DNA of 64,000 nucleotides from positions 158,181-222,180 of the forward strand of contig NZ_JAKSYG010000240.1 in NCBI RefSeq assembly GCF_022829725.1, written 5' to 3'. The notes under the pieces are model-generated. The model had not been told where the DNA came from and did no database searches. It was given only the letters and a program-made list of their open reading frames with translations. The translations under genes and the position numbers were made by a program. Positions 17,415 through 26,858 of the stretch are shown one piece after another. This DNA comes from Methylobacterium sp. E-005. Its GTDB lineage: Bacteria > Pseudomonadota > Alphaproteobacteria > Rhizobiales > Beijerinckiaceae. The first letter of the stretch is position 1. Every line of letters starts with the position of its first letter.

Positions 17415-19547
17415 GTGCCGCAGGACGGGCTCGACACCAATGGACGCGCGCCGCCGGCGCGGCAGGAAGCCCTGCGCCGCAGCCTCATGGCCGCGGGGCT
17501 CGGGTTAGGCTTCGTGACGGCCGGTCTCGCCGCGGTCTGGCTCTGTGCCGCGACGCTGCCGCCCCTCGACCTCGCGGCTGCGACGGCACGCTCCACCGTG
17601 GTGCTCGATCGGTCCGGGACGCTGCTGCGTTCCTTCGCCACCGCGGACGGGCGCTGGCGCCTGCCGGTCACCGCGGAGGCGGTCGATCCGCGCTTCCGCG
17701 CCATGCTGCTCGCCTATGAGGACCGACGCTTCGCGCACCATCCCGGCATCGACCCGGCGGCCCTCCTGCGCGCCGCGGGGCAATGGCTGACGCGGGGGCG
17801 CATCGTGTCGGGCGGCTCGACCCTGTCGATGCAGGTCGCCCGCCTGGTCGAGCCACGGCGCGAACGCTCCCTGGGCGCCAAGCTCCGCCAGATGGTGCGG
17901 GCCGTGACCCTCGAACGGCGCCTCGGCAAGCCCGGCATGCTCGACCTCTACCTCGCGCTCGCCCCCTATGGCGGCCCGCTGGAGGGCGTCCGGGCGGCGA
18001 GCCTCGCGTATTTCGGGCGGGAGCCCGCGCGGCTGACGGCGGCGCAGGCCGCGCTCCTCGTCGCCCTGCCGCAGGCCCCCGAGGCGCGCCGGCCCGACCG
18101 CTTCCCGGACCGCGCCCGGGCTGCCCGCGACCGGGTGCTGGACATCGCCAGCGCCCGGGGCCTCCTCACCGAAACGGAGGCCGAGGCCGCCAAGGCGGAG
18201 CCGGTCCCGGCCGGGCGCAAACCCTTCCCGATGCGCGCCGCGCACGCCGCGGAGGAGGCCGTGGCGGCCGATCCGGCGAACCCGGCGATCCGCCTCGCCA
18301 TCGATGCACCGCTGCAGGAGCGGCTGGAGGCGCTGGCGGCCGAGCGCGCCGCCGCGGCCGGCCCAGATCTCTCGGCCGCGATCCTCGTGCTCGACAACCG
18401 GGACGGGCGCATCCTCGCTCAGGTGGGCAGCGCGGGCTACCTCGATGTGCGTCGGCGCGGTGCCATCGACATGACCCTGGCGATCCGTTCCCCCGGCTCC
18501 GCCCTGAAGCCGTTCGTCTACGCGATGGCGTTCGAGGATGGCTTGGCCCATCCCGAGACGCTGCTGGAGGACCGCCCGACGCGGTTCTCGGCGAGCTACG
18601 CCCCGGAGAATTTCGACCTGACCTTCCAGGGCACGGTCACGGCCCGGAGGGCCCTGCAACTGTCGCTCAACGTCCCCGCGGTCGCGCTGATGGAGGCGGT
18701 GGGCCCGGCGCGCTTCATCGCAAGGCTGCGCGCGGCGGGCGCCGGAATCCAGCTCCCGCGCGACGCGGCGCCGGGCCTGCCGGTGGCGCTCGGCGGCCTC
18801 GGCATCACACTCACCGACCTCGCGCGTCTCTACGCGGGGTTCGCCCGCGGCGGCACGCTGCCCGACCTGCAGCGCCGGGTCGAGTCGGCGCCACCCGGAC
18901 CCGGGCATCAGGTCACCGGCCCCGTCGCCGCCTGGTATATCGCCGACATCCTGCGCGGCACGCCGCCGCCTGAGAACGCCCTTCCGAACCGCATCGCCTA
19001 CAAGACCGGCACCTCGTACGGCTACCGCGACGCCTGGGCGGCCGGGTTCGACCGGCGCGTGACCGTGGCGGTCTGGGTCGGCCGGCCGGACGGGGCGGCG
19101 GTTCCGGGCCTCGTCGGCCGGATCGTCGCGGCCCCGATCCTGTTCGACGCCTTCGCGCGCCTGGGTGGCGAATCCGAGCCGATTCCCCGGCCCGCCGGCA
19201 CCCTGATGGCCGGATCCGGCAGCCTGCCGCCGCCGTTGCGGCGGCTCGGTCGCGACGCAGCCGGGGCGCCGGGCCCGACCCTGCGGATCGCCTATCCGCC
19301 GGACGGGGCGCGGATCGACCTGGGGCTGACGCCGGGCGGGTCCGGCGGAGGCGCGGCCGGTTCACCGGGGCTGGCCCTCAAGGCGTTGGGCGGGGTGCCG
19401 CCCTTGACGTGGCTGATCGACGGTCAGCCCGTCACACAGACACTGCGGCATCGTGCCGAATGGTTTCCCCAAGGGGCCGGCTTCGCGCGTATCTCCATCG
19501 TTGATTCAACCGGAGCGAGCGACAGCGTTGCGGTCCGGCTCGAATAG
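17415..19547 (+). CDS. pbpC: Penicillin-binding protein 1C (bifunctional glycosyltransferase/transpeptidase)
   Basis: The 710-residue protein starts at GTG, directly after GGAGGAG. An N-terminal membrane anchor (residues 23-50) precedes the GT51 glycosyltransferase domain. EDRRFAHHPGID (about residue 102) contains the catalytic Glu, followed by SGGSTLSMQVARL. The transpeptidase domain has SPGSALKPF (Ser about 359; SxxK), the SxN motif in SLNVPA and KTGTS (about 530). The C-terminal domain is the PbpC-specific extension with LTWLIDGQPV. It polymerises and crosslinks peptidoglycan in the periplasm. The alpha-2-macroglobulin gene (yfhM) that often accompanies pbpC is not adjacent here. Confidence 0.93.
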   Translation: MPQDGLDTNGRAPPARQEALRRSLMAAGLGLGFVTAGLAAVWLCAATLPPLDLAAATARSTVVLDRSGTLLRSFATADGRWRLPVTAEAVDPRFRAMLLAYEDRRFAHHPGIDPAALLRAAGQWLTRGRIVSGGSTLSMQVARLVEPRRERSLGAKLRQMVRAVTLERRLGKPGMLDLYLALAPYGGPLEGVRAASLAYFGREPARLTAAQAALLVALPQAPEARRPDRFPDRARAARDRVLDIASARGLLTETEAEAAKAEPVPAGRKPFPMRAAHAAEEAVAADPANPAIRLAIDAPLQERLEALAAERAAAAGPDLSAAILVLDNRDGRILAQVGSAGYLDVRRRGAIDMTLAIRSPGSALKPFVYAMAFEDGLAHPETLLEDRPTRFSASYAPENFDLTFQGTVTARRALQLSLNVPAVALMEAVGPARFIARLRAAGAGIQLPRDAAPGLPVALGGLGITLTDLARLYAGFARGGTLPDLQRRVESAPPGPGHQVTGPVAAWYIADILRGTPPPENALPNRIAYKTGTSYGYRDAWAAGFDRRVTVAVWVGRPDGAAVPGLVGRIVAAPILFDAFARLGGESEPIPRPAGTLMAGSGSLPPPLRRLGRDAAGAPGPTLRIAYPPDGARIDLGLTPGGSGGGAAGSPGLALKALGGVPPLTWLIDGQPVTQTLRHRAEWFPQGAGFARISIVDSTGASDSVAVRLE

Positions 19548-19689
19548 CCGGACACCGCCGATTGCACGGCGGAAGCTTGGCCACGCCGGACTTTTGCATG
19601 AGGCTGCACTATCCAGCACCGGAATATTCATGCGGAGATTCATCGGTCATCAACGAATAGGGGTTTAAATACGCCCGGTGAGGTTGATG

Positions 19690-20733
19690 ATGGCGTGGAA
19701 GGTTGGCGCCGCGGTCGCGGCGATCCTCGGGTTCGTCGGCATGGGCGTCGGGGTCGGCAGCGGCCCCGATCCGCGTCGCGCCGGCTGGCGTGAGACCTAT
19801 CGTCCGCCGGCCGAGATTCCGTTCCCCGCCAGCAATCCCTATTCCGCCGCCAAGGCCGAACTCGGCCGGCGCCTGTTCTTCGACCCGATCCTGTCCGGCG
19901 ACCGGACCCGGTCCTGCGCGACCTGCCACGTCCCGGATCTCGCCTGGGCCGACGGACGCGCCCGGGCGGCGACTCGCCAGCAGGGCGTCATGGATCTGCG
20001 CACGCCGACGGTCCTCAACGTCGCGTGGCAGGACGGTCCGCTCGGCTGGGACGGCAAGTTCCCGACACTCGAATCGGTCTCCGCGATGCCGATCACGGCG
20101 CCGGGCAACATGAACCTGCCGATGAACGAGGCCCTGGCCCGGCTCTCCGACGACCCCGCCTATGCCGCGGCCTTCGAGGACGCGTTCGCGGATCCGGCCG
20201 TCACCCGCGAGCGGCTTGAGGCGGCGCTGGCCACCTTCGAGCGCCTGATCGTCGTCGAGCCAGCTCCGTTCGACCGCTGGATCGCCGGCCAGGAGGACGC
20301 GATCACCGAGCCCGCCAAGCGCGGCTTCGACCTGTTCAACGGGCGGGCGGGCTGCGCCGGATGCCATTCCGGCTGGTCGTTCACCGACAACTCATTCCAT
20401 GACATCGGGGTCGGTTCGGGGACTGAAATCGGCCGCGGGCGCTTCAAGCCGACCTCGGTCGCCCTGCGCTACGCCTTCAAGACGCCGACCCTGCGCGAGG
20501 TGAGCCAGCGCGGCCCCTACATGCACGACGGATCGGAGCCGAATCTCGAAGCCGTGATCGCGCTCTACGACCGCGGCGGGATCGACCGCCCGAGCCGGTC
20601 CCGGCTGATCAAGCCGCTCCACCTGTCCGCCACGGAGCGCAGCGATCTCCTGGCCTTCCTGGCGACCCTGTCGGCCCGCACGGGGCGCGATCTCATGACC
20701 GCGTCGTTCTCGGTCCAGCCGCCGGCGCCCTGA
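19690..20733 (+). CDS. Di-haem cytochrome c peroxidase / MauG-like protein
   Basis: The protein has 347 residues. ATG at 19690 is preferred, six bases after GAGG; GTG 19678 and ATG 19687 are also in frame. An N-terminal hydrophobic signal or anchor is followed by two c-type haem sites: CATCH (residues 76-80) and CAGCH (222-226). FFDPILSGDRTRSCATCH, GWDGKFPTLES and the C-terminal KTPTLREVSQRGPYMHDGS are family hallmarks. Members reduce hydrogen peroxide in the periplasm or, like MauG, modify partner proteins. No methylamine dehydrogenase genes are nearby, so a plain peroxidase-like role is likelier. The gene converges with the ParA-partner gene. Confidence 0.88.
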   Translation: MAWKVGAAVAAILGFVGMGVGVGSGPDPRRAGWRETYRPPAEIPFPASNPYSAAKAELGRRLFFDPILSGDRTRSCATCHVPDLAWADGRARAATRQQGVMDLRTPTVLNVAWQDGPLGWDGKFPTLESVSAMPITAPGNMNLPMNEALARLSDDPAYAAAFEDAFADPAVTRERLEAALATFERLIVVEPAPFDRWIAGQEDAITEPAKRGFDLFNGRAGCAGCHSGWSFTDNSFHDIGVGSGTEIGRGRFKPTSVALRYAFKTPTLREVSQRGPYMHDGSEPNLEAVIALYDRGGIDRPSRSRLIKPLHLSATERSDLLAFLATLSARTGRDLMTASFSVQPPAP

Positions 20734-20743
20734 CACGGCCGTC

Positions 20744-21187
20744 TCACCGGCCGAGGTCGGAGCCGCGCGGGAGACGTCCCGAACTGCGCTGCTCGCAGGC
20801 CTCCAGCGCCGCGGCAAGCCGGGCTTCGTTCACGGCGGCACCGTTCGAGAGGCTGACCACAGTCGCCAGCGTCCAGGCCCCCGAAAGGACGGCGAGAACC
20901 ACGGCACCGATCAACCCGTAGGTCATCAGCCTGTTGCGACGCAGATCCTGCGTGACGGTCTGGATCAGGTCGCGGTTGTCGTCGGCGAGCGTGTTCCGCG
21001 CCGCCACCAACTCGTTGTACATGTTGGTGATGGCGTTGGTGGACATGTACACGAGGAGCAGGTGGACGACGAAGTCGTCGTCCGTCGTCGTGTTCAAGGC
21101 GGCCGCGATCCGCACCGCGAGCTGACGCTCCCAGGGCTGAAGATCGCGGCCGTGGACCGACCGGTAGAACCGCTCGAGGTTGGTCAC
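20744..21187 (-). CDS. Small membrane-anchored partner of ParA-like ATPase
   Basis: The 147-residue protein starts at GTG 21187, overlapping the ParA-like gene's stop as GTGA. It has a soluble helical N-terminal part, a predicted coiled-coil-like stretch (NELVAARNTLADDNRDLIQTV) and a single membrane helix near residues 96-120 (YGLIGAVVLAVLSGAWTLAT), with a polar tail. No named family is recognised. The pairing of a ParA-type ATPase with a small C-terminally anchored protein recalls TraL/TraM of IncP plasmids and StbB/StbC. That comparison is based on architecture only, with no sequence evidence. The two genes very likely act together. Confidence 0.6.
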   Translation of the reverse strand: MTNLERFYRSVHGRDLQPWERQLAVRIAAALNTTTDDDFVVHLLLVYMSTNAITNMYNELVAARNTLADDNRDLIQTVTQDLRRNRLMTYGLIGAVVLAVLSGAWTLATVVSLSNGAAVNEARLAAALEACEQRSSGRLPRGSDLGR

Positions 21188-22017
21188 GGCCGGAGCGCAT
21201 CCCGCCACAGCTGGTGGAAGTTGCGGCGGAGGCGGCGGCCCTCGACCCGCAGGCGCATCGGCGCCGTATTGGCCAGAGTCTGCCACGTCATGTTCTGCAC
21301 GCGCAGGGCCTCGATCAGGCGCTCGCCGATCTTCTCGATCTCGATGACCCGGAAGTTCGGCTGCTTGCGCAGCGCCTGCACCAGCTCGGACGATTCGAGA
21401 TAGTCGAAGTTGGTCGCCTGGGCGGTGTTCTTCGCCAGGATCGCGCGGTCGCACTCGATCAGCATCGGCTTCAGTTCGCGCAGGACGTCGAGGGCGGTCG
21501 GATCGACGGCGCCGGCCGCGACGACCACGCTGAGGCGGATATTCGATTCCCGGCAGCTCTCCACGATGATCTCGGCGCAGCGGCGGGTCGTCTCGGTATC
21601 GCCGGCCGGGAAATCGACCACCACGAAGCGCTCGGCGGCCTCGATCACGTGCTCGATCATGTCCTGGCACAGGGTCGGGTCGACGCGGCCGGTGCTGTCC
21701 TCCGCGCGCAGGCGCTGCCGGAAGCAGCTGATGCCGGCCCGGCGTGGGACGAAGCTGTCGCTGCCGGGGTTGGTCTCCTGCATCAGCGCCGTGTGGAAGT
21801 GGCGGTTGGCCGGATCGGTATCGATCGCCAGGACGGGCCCGACCTCGGCGCAGAGGTCGGCGACCTGGAGCGCGATGGTGGTCTTGCCGACGCCGCCCTT
21901 GCCGCCCAGGCACAGGACGAGGAGTTTCGCCGATGAGCCCAGGAGGTCGCGCTGGATGCCCTGGATCTCGTCCGGGCTGTACCAGGCCGAAACCTTGGTC
22001 TGCGTATCGTCGCTCAT
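21184..22017 (-). CDS. ParA/MinD-family P-loop ATPase (orphan)
   Basis: The 277-residue protein has a deviant Walker A motif, GGKGGVGKTT, at residues 38-47. The Walker A' region AIDTDPANRHFHTAL and a Walker B-like VVVDFPAGDTE follow. These define the ParA/MinD superfamily, which positions DNA, protein clusters or secretion machinery. An extra N-terminal segment of about 30 residues precedes the P loop. There is no parB and no parS-like repeat next to it, so it is not the chromosomal ParAB system. Its stop overlaps the start of a small membrane protein gene. A long upstream gap (22018-22981) suggests that the promoter starts there. Confidence 0.85.
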   Translation of the reverse strand: MSDDTQTKVSAWYSPDEIQGIQRDLLGSSAKLLVLCLGGKGGVGKTTIALQVADLCAEVGPVLAIDTDPANRHFHTALMQETNPGSDSFVPRRAGISCFRQRLRAEDSTGRVDPTLCQDMIEHVIEAAERFVVVDFPAGDTETTRRCAEIIVESCRESNIRLSVVVAAGAVDPTALDVLRELKPMLIECDRAILAKNTAQATNFDYLESSELVQALRKQPNFRVIEIEKIGERLIEALRVQNMTWQTLANTAPMRLRVEGRRLRRNFHQLWRDALRP

Positions 22018-22981
22018 GAAGTGTCTCCTTGCTGATGGACCGGGCGGCCGCCGCGCGCCGGGGCGCCCGGGAACCGTCCCGCGGGGCTGTTAGGATGGAT
22101 GCGGTGCGCCCGGGGCCGCCCCCGAGGGGCGGGACATGGTCAGGGCGCCGTTTCGGTCATCTCCGGGTCCCCGACCATGCGTGGCCGAACGACGGCCGGG
22201 TTTGACGATTCGCCCAGAGGGCCAGCGGATCGATGGGGCACCCTGCGTCGCGGTTCGGAAGGTCGCGCGGTCGCTGCGGATCGACCTGTGTGTCGGGCCT
22301 CGGAATGGCGTCCCTCCCCACTGCATGCACCCCGTCGCCCGGCCTCTGCCTCGGCGGACGCGCTGCACCGGCATCATCTCCTGAGTTCAGTGCAGACAAG
22401 ACGCTGCGTGGGCTCACGCAAGATCTAATGCCATGCCTTCACGTCTCCGCAGGCATATCCCCGCTACAGCTTAAACATTAATGAATCAATCTCACCGCAA
22501 GTCGCGCAAACGACTTTGAGATCGAGCTCATAATATCTCGTAATAATAAATATCAGATTGTTGAAAAGCCAGAAACATACGAAATTACCAAATGAATAGT
22601 TGTATCTGTCGAACAGAAACACCGGATTTCGATCTGCACGGCGCCGAAACCCGGGTCGCATCGCGCGCGTGTCCAACGGATTCTGCATCGGCCCTGCGTT
22701 GACCGCGTCAGATGCAGCTCCCGGGGTGGCGTGGACCGTCGACCAGTCATGCAGTCCGAAGCGGACGCTGCCATGAGCCAGGTGGGTTGGGCTTTATGGC
22801 GCCAGATGAGGCAGGCCATCGCTTCGATGACGCGCATTCTGATCGCCTTCGACGCTACCTAAGCGCGATCCACAGCGTTAACCTTCCAATCACATTCGTT
22901 AACAAAACATTGGCTAAAATCGTACGCATCTATTTAAATCCCTCGGTAACTACGGTGTCGTTGCGCAGCGACGAGGGCTCA
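22018..22981. other. Long intergenic region with AT-rich patches
   Basis: I support no protein gene in these 964 bases. Several short overlapping frames exist on both strands but none has a convincing start, codon bias or recognisable product. The segments about 22470-22620 and 22860-22960 are markedly AT-rich against the surrounding GC-rich sequence. They probably contain the promoters of the leftward ParA operon and of the rightward membrane protein gene. A small RNA or remnant of acquired DNA is possible. Confidence 0.5.
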
Positions 22982-24034
22982 ATGCCAATACCCAACAAGA
23001 AGCTGGCTCCGATCGCCTGCGCCCTCGGCATCACCGGCCCCCTGATCCTCGCCGGGACAAGCGCCGCTGAGGCGCACGTCAAGTGGTTCTGCGCCTATGA
23101 CGTGGCCGGGCAGCCCCAGGGCCTCGAGCAGGTGCTCTGCCTCAACTTCGAATGGCTCACCGGCCTCGCACTCCTCTGCCTGATGTTCGGGTGCCTGGCC
23201 GAGGGCACGCCCCTGGGCGGCGCGCTGCTCAACGCCCTCGACCGCGTGACCACGCGGATCCGCACCGATACCGAGCTTCTGGTCCGCGCCACGCTGGGCT
23301 TCTTCCTGGTCTCCCTGTTCGACCTCGGCGGCATCATCCTGACGCCTGAGCTGAAGACCGACGTGACCTGGATCCCGTGGCTGCAGCTCGCGCTGGCCGG
23401 GTGCCTGATCTGGCGCCGCACGATGCCGATCACCGGCCTCGGCCTCGTCTTCCTGTTCAGCTACGCGACCGCGCAGTACGGGCTCTTCCACCTCGCCGAC
23501 TACCCGATCTTCCTCGGCATCGCCGTCTACCTGATCGCCCAGGGTCTCGGCCTGAAGCCCTTCGACATCCGCCCCCTGGACATCGTCCGCTGGGCCGCCG
23601 CGATCACGCTGATGTGGGCCTCGATCGAGAAGTGGGCCTATCCGGAATGGCCTGCGCCGCTGCTGGCCGCCAAGCCGCAGATGACCATGGGTGCGACGCC
23701 CGAGCTGTTCATGCAGGCCGCCGGCGTGATCGAATTCACCCTCGCCTTCGCGCTGGTCTGGACGCCGCTCGTCCGGCGCTGCGCGGCGATCATCCTGGCG
23801 GCGATCTTCGTCTCGGCGATCTTCGAGTTCGGCAAGGTGGACGCGATCGGCCATTCCGGGATCATCGTGGTGCTGCTGGCGATCGCCGCCGACAACGTCC
23901 GGGTCCCAGTGCGGGTCCGGCAGGCGCTCCTGGCGCCGGCCTGGTACGGTGCGGCGCTCGCGGCCCTCCTGGCCCTCTACTACGTGGGCCACGCCGCCCT
24001 GTTCGGAGACCTCGGGACCATGCCGGTCATCTGA
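22982..24034 (+). CDS. Multi-pass inner-membrane protein of unknown function
   Basis: The 350-residue protein starts at ATG 22982, after GAGGG. An N-terminal hydrophobic segment ending in AEAHVKWFC resembles a signal or first membrane helix, with His and Cys just after it. About eight membrane helices follow, including WASIEKWAYPEW and GHSGIIVVLLAIAADN. The latter parts faintly recall DoxX-like membrane proteins, but I would not assign the family. The isolated position after an AT-rich intergenic stretch implies its own promoter. Function is unknown. Confidence 0.7.
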   Translation: MPIPNKKLAPIACALGITGPLILAGTSAAEAHVKWFCAYDVAGQPQGLEQVLCLNFEWLTGLALLCLMFGCLAEGTPLGGALLNALDRVTTRIRTDTELLVRATLGFFLVSLFDLGGIILTPELKTDVTWIPWLQLALAGCLIWRRTMPITGLGLVFLFSYATAQYGLFHLADYPIFLGIAVYLIAQGLGLKPFDIRPLDIVRWAAAITLMWASIEKWAYPEWPAPLLAAKPQMTMGATPELFMQAAGVIEFTLAFALVWTPLVRRCAAIILAAIFVSAIFEFGKVDAIGHSGIIVVLLAIAADNVRVPVRVRQALLAPAWYGAALAALLALYYVGHAALFGDLGTMPVI

Positions 24035-24056
24035 CGGTCCTCCTACGACGCCGGTC

Positions 24057-24761
24057 TCATCGCGCCGCCAGCAGCGGTGCGATGACGTCGGTGAGGCCGT
24101 TGATCAGGATCTGTGTGCCGACGCAGAGCAGGAGGAAGGCGAACAGGCGCCCGACCACCCGGGCCCGGGCCGGTCCGATGAGTGCGACGACCCGGTCGGC
24201 TGAGGCGTAGAGCAGGGCGACGGTGACGGCGACCACGAGCGCCGCCAGCGTGACCCCGAGATAGAACCCGGCCCGCTCGGCATAAGCCGCCGGCCGGTTC
24301 GCCCCCAGCGTGATTGCCACCGCGATCGTACCCGGCCCGGTGGTGAACGGCAGGGTCAGCGGGAAGAAGGCGATCTCCGAGAGGGCAGAGGGTACCGGCT
24401 CGGAGGGAGCCGCGGCGCTCCGATCCGCCGAACCCGAGGCCTCGGCCTGCTTGCGCGCCTCGCGCGCCTCGGGCCGGTTGAGCTGGGTCCAGGCCGACGA
24501 CATCACCACCAGCCCGCCCGCAACGCGCAGGGCCGCCAGGGTGACGCCGAAGAAGTTGAGGATCGGCGTCCCGGCCCAGAGGGCGCCCAGCATCACCAGC
24601 GCCGCGTAGACGCCGATCCGGCGCGACAGCAGCACGCGCTCGGCATGGCTGTAAGAGCTCGTCACCTGGGCGAAGATGAAGGCGCCGCCGATCGGGTTCA
24701 CGATCGCGACCAGGCCCGAGAGGGCGAGCAGGAACTGCTGGACGGTGAAATCGAGGCTCAT
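24057..24761 (-). CDS. MarC family integral membrane protein
   Basis: The 234-residue protein has about six membrane helices. The N-terminal LSGLVAIVNPIGGAFIF with its conserved NP and the central ALSEIAFFPLTLPFTTGPGTIAVAITLGAN are signature segments of the MarC/UPF0056 family. A hydrophilic Ala/Glu-rich insert (residues 94-122) interrupts the middle loop. The family sits in the inner membrane. Despite its name, its link to multiple antibiotic resistance has not held up and its substrate is unknown. It is convergent with the preceding membrane protein gene. Confidence 0.87.
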   Translation of the reverse strand: MSLDFTVQQFLLALSGLVAIVNPIGGAFIFAQVTSSYSHAERVLLSRRIGVYAALVMLGALWAGTPILNFFGVTLAALRVAGGLVVMSSAWTQLNRPEAREARKQAEASGSADRSAAAPSEPVPSALSEIAFFPLTLPFTTGPGTIAVAITLGANRPAAYAERAGFYLGVTLAALVVAVTVALLYASADRVVALIGPARARVVGRLFAFLLLCVGTQILINGLTDVIAPLLAAR

Positions 24762-24837
24762 GGGGACCGGTCCGGGCGGAGCGTTCTCCTAAGACACACC
24801 ACGGGCGGACGGAATCCGGTTTCCGCGCGGCTCCCGC

Positions 24838-25572
24838 TCAACCCGGTGCGGGTGCCGGCACCAGCACCCGGGCCGGGGTGAGGCGGCGGGCGCGCCGGAC
24901 CTGCCGCACCGTGACCGGCCGATAGAGCTGCTTCGTCGCGTCGACGACGTGCAGGCCGGCGAAGGGGAGCGACAGGCCGGTGCCGATCCATTCCCAGGCC
25001 GGCCCGGTGCGCAGCATCGGGCGGGAGCGCACCGGCGGCATGTAGAGCGTCTCGGCCCAGTTCACCGGCGAGAACAGCGTGTCGCGCATCAGTCGCCCCA
25101 GCTGCGAGCGGCTGTAGGGCTGGCCGTGACCGAAGGGCGTCGCCTCCCGCCGCGCCCAGACCCCCCGCCGATTCGGCACCACGAGGATCATCCGCCCGCC
25201 CGGGGTGAGCGTCCGCCAGACCTCCTGGAGCAACTCCGAGGGGCTCTCGACGGCTTCGAGGGCGTGGATCAGGATGATCCGGTCGACTGCGGATTCGGGC
25301 AACGGCATCATGGTCGGATCGGCCAGTGCCGTGCAGGATCGGCCGCTCGGCGGCCAGTTCACCACACCCTGGCTGGTCGGCATGAACGCGATGGTGCGCT
25401 CGGCGATGCAATGGACCGGTCCGAGATACGGCATCGCATAGCCGATCCCAAGCACCCGGAGGCCCGAGACCGAGCCGAGGAACGCGTGGATCGAGCGACC
25501 GACCACGCGATGCGTCGTGCGGCCCAGGGGGCTGGCGTAGAAGGCCCGCAAGCCGTTGACGTCGAGACGCAT
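24838..25572 (-). CDS. Class I SAM-dependent methyltransferase
   Basis: The protein has 244 residues from ATG at 25572; an in-frame TTG at 25614 would add 14 residues. MRLDVNGLRAFYASPLG is a typical start for this methyltransferase group. VLGIGYAMPYL is the SAM-binding loop in the position of motif I, followed by LPESAVDRIILIHALEAVE and LTPGGRMILVVPNRRG (motifs post-I to III). It transfers a methyl group to an unidentified acceptor. It is transcribed divergently from the glyoxalase II gene, an arrangement I believe is common in Hyphomicrobiales. Confidence 0.82.
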   Translation of the reverse strand: MRLDVNGLRAFYASPLGRTTHRVVGRSIHAFLGSVSGLRVLGIGYAMPYLGPVHCIAERTIAFMPTSQGVVNWPPSGRSCTALADPTMMPLPESAVDRIILIHALEAVESPSELLQEVWRTLTPGGRMILVVPNRRGVWARREATPFGHGQPYSRSQLGRLMRDTLFSPVNWAETLYMPPVRSRPMLRTGPAWEWIGTGLSLPFAGLHVVDATKQLYRPVTVRQVRRARRLTPARVLVPAPAPG

Positions 25573-25725
25573 GGAGAAGAAGGCTACCGACTCGGGAACG
25601 GTTACCGTACTCAATGGTGACCCGGGGGCCGCGCGGCAAGCGTCACCGACCCCGCTTGCACGGAACCCGGCCGTGGGACCGCCTGTTCACGACCACAGCG
25701 TTTGCGCCCCGAGGAGACGTTCCCG

Positions 25726-26502
25726 ATGGCCGCCGAGACCGAGATCCGCACTTTCCTGTGCCGCAGCGACAATATCGGCGTCCTGATCCGCGATCCCGCC
25801 ACCGGGGCCTGCGCGGCGATCGACGTGCCGGAGGCCGGCCCGGTGCTGAAGGCCCTCGATGAGACCGGCTGGCAACTCACCGACATCCTCGTCACCCATC
25901 GGCACGGCGACCATGTCGAGGGTATCCCGGCGGTGAAGCAGGCAACCGGCGCCCGGGTCGTCGCGCCCGCCAAGGCCGGCGACGCGGTGCCGCTCGTGGA
26001 TGTCACGGTCCGGGAGGGAGACACCGTGCGGGTCGGGGGCCTCGAAGCGCAGGTCTGGGAGACGCCGGGCCATTGTTCGGACCACATCACCTACTGGTTC
26101 GCGGAGGCGGGCTTCGTCTGTGCCGGCGATACGCTGTTCACCCTGGGTTGCGGCCGGGTGATGGAGAGCCCGCCCGAGACCCTCTACCGTTCGCTGCGGC
26201 GCTTCGATGACCTGCCCGATTCCACACAGGTCTTTTCCGGCCACGACTACGTACTCTCCAACGCCCGCTTCGCCGTGGCGGCCGAGCCCGACAACGCGGA
26301 TCTCAGGGCCCGCCTCGCCGAGGCCGAACGGGCGAAGGCGGAGGGCCGCTTTCTCGTGCCCTCGACCCTGGGCGCAGAGCGCGCCACCAACCCGTTCCTG
26401 CGTTGCGCAGTCCCGACCCTCGCAAAATCCGTCGATTTGCCACCAGGAAGCGATGCAGAAGCGGTCTTCGTCGCTCTCAGGGCGTGGAAGAACCGCTTCT
26501 GA
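25726..26502 (+). CDS. gloB: Hydroxyacylglutathione hydrolase (glyoxalase II)
   Basis: The protein has 258 residues. ATG at 25726 lies about ten bases after GAGGAG. The di-metal MBL motif is THRHGDH (residues 57-63). GHCSDHITYWF, CAGDTLFTLGCGRVME and FSGHDYVLSNARFA supply the remaining metal and substrate residues of glyoxalase II. It hydrolyses S-lactoylglutathione to lactate and glutathione in the cytoplasm, completing methylglyoxal detoxification. The C-terminal tail (VPSTLGAERATNPFLRC) is also typical. All active-site residues appear intact. Confidence 0.93.
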   Translation: MAAETEIRTFLCRSDNIGVLIRDPATGACAAIDVPEAGPVLKALDETGWQLTDILVTHRHGDHVEGIPAVKQATGARVVAPAKAGDAVPLVDVTVREGDTVRVGGLEAQVWETPGHCSDHITYWFAEAGFVCAGDTLFTLGCGRVMESPPETLYRSLRRFDDLPDSTQVFSGHDYVLSNARFAVAAEPDNADLRARLAEAERAKAEGRFLVPSTLGAERATNPFLRCAVPTLAKSVDLPPGSDAEAVFVALRAWKNRF

Positions 26503-26858
26503 CGCAGGTGATAACGAGAAAAATTTGTTGCCTTCTCAAGGCAAACTGACACATAGGAGTGTTTAAGCGGTTTTAATCCGCTCGGTAACCGGGCTCCCGG
26601 GGGGAAGCCGTAACGTCAACGCGAAGCGCCGGGACGCTTCAGCCGGTCTGATGGGGGTCCGTCTCGCCCTACCACCTGTCTACTTCCCGCCTTCCTCTTC
26701 CGTTTCTCAAACCAGAATCCACTGGGTCCACGGAAGAGTCGCTCACCGTTAAGGCCAAGCTACCGCGCGCGGACGACGCCGAGACCAGCGCGCTCCGTGA
26801 CGCCGGTGATACGACGAACCCGCAGCGGGCCCGCGCATCGGTCGCGGCCGACGTCAGG
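26503..26858. other. Leader region before the TetR-type gene
   Basis: These 356 bases have no complete gene. From 26652 onward the frame of the TetR-like protein is already open without a stop, but contains no ATG, GTG or TTG before 26859. The stretch 26700-26858 may therefore be coding. The early part (26510-26600) is comparatively AT-rich and could hold the promoter. Confidence 0.5.

Noticed and set aside
22464..22688. 74-codon minus-strand frame in the AT-rich gap
   Set aside because: There is no ribosome-binding site or recognised motif and its composition follows the local AT-rich sequence. It is more likely non-coding.
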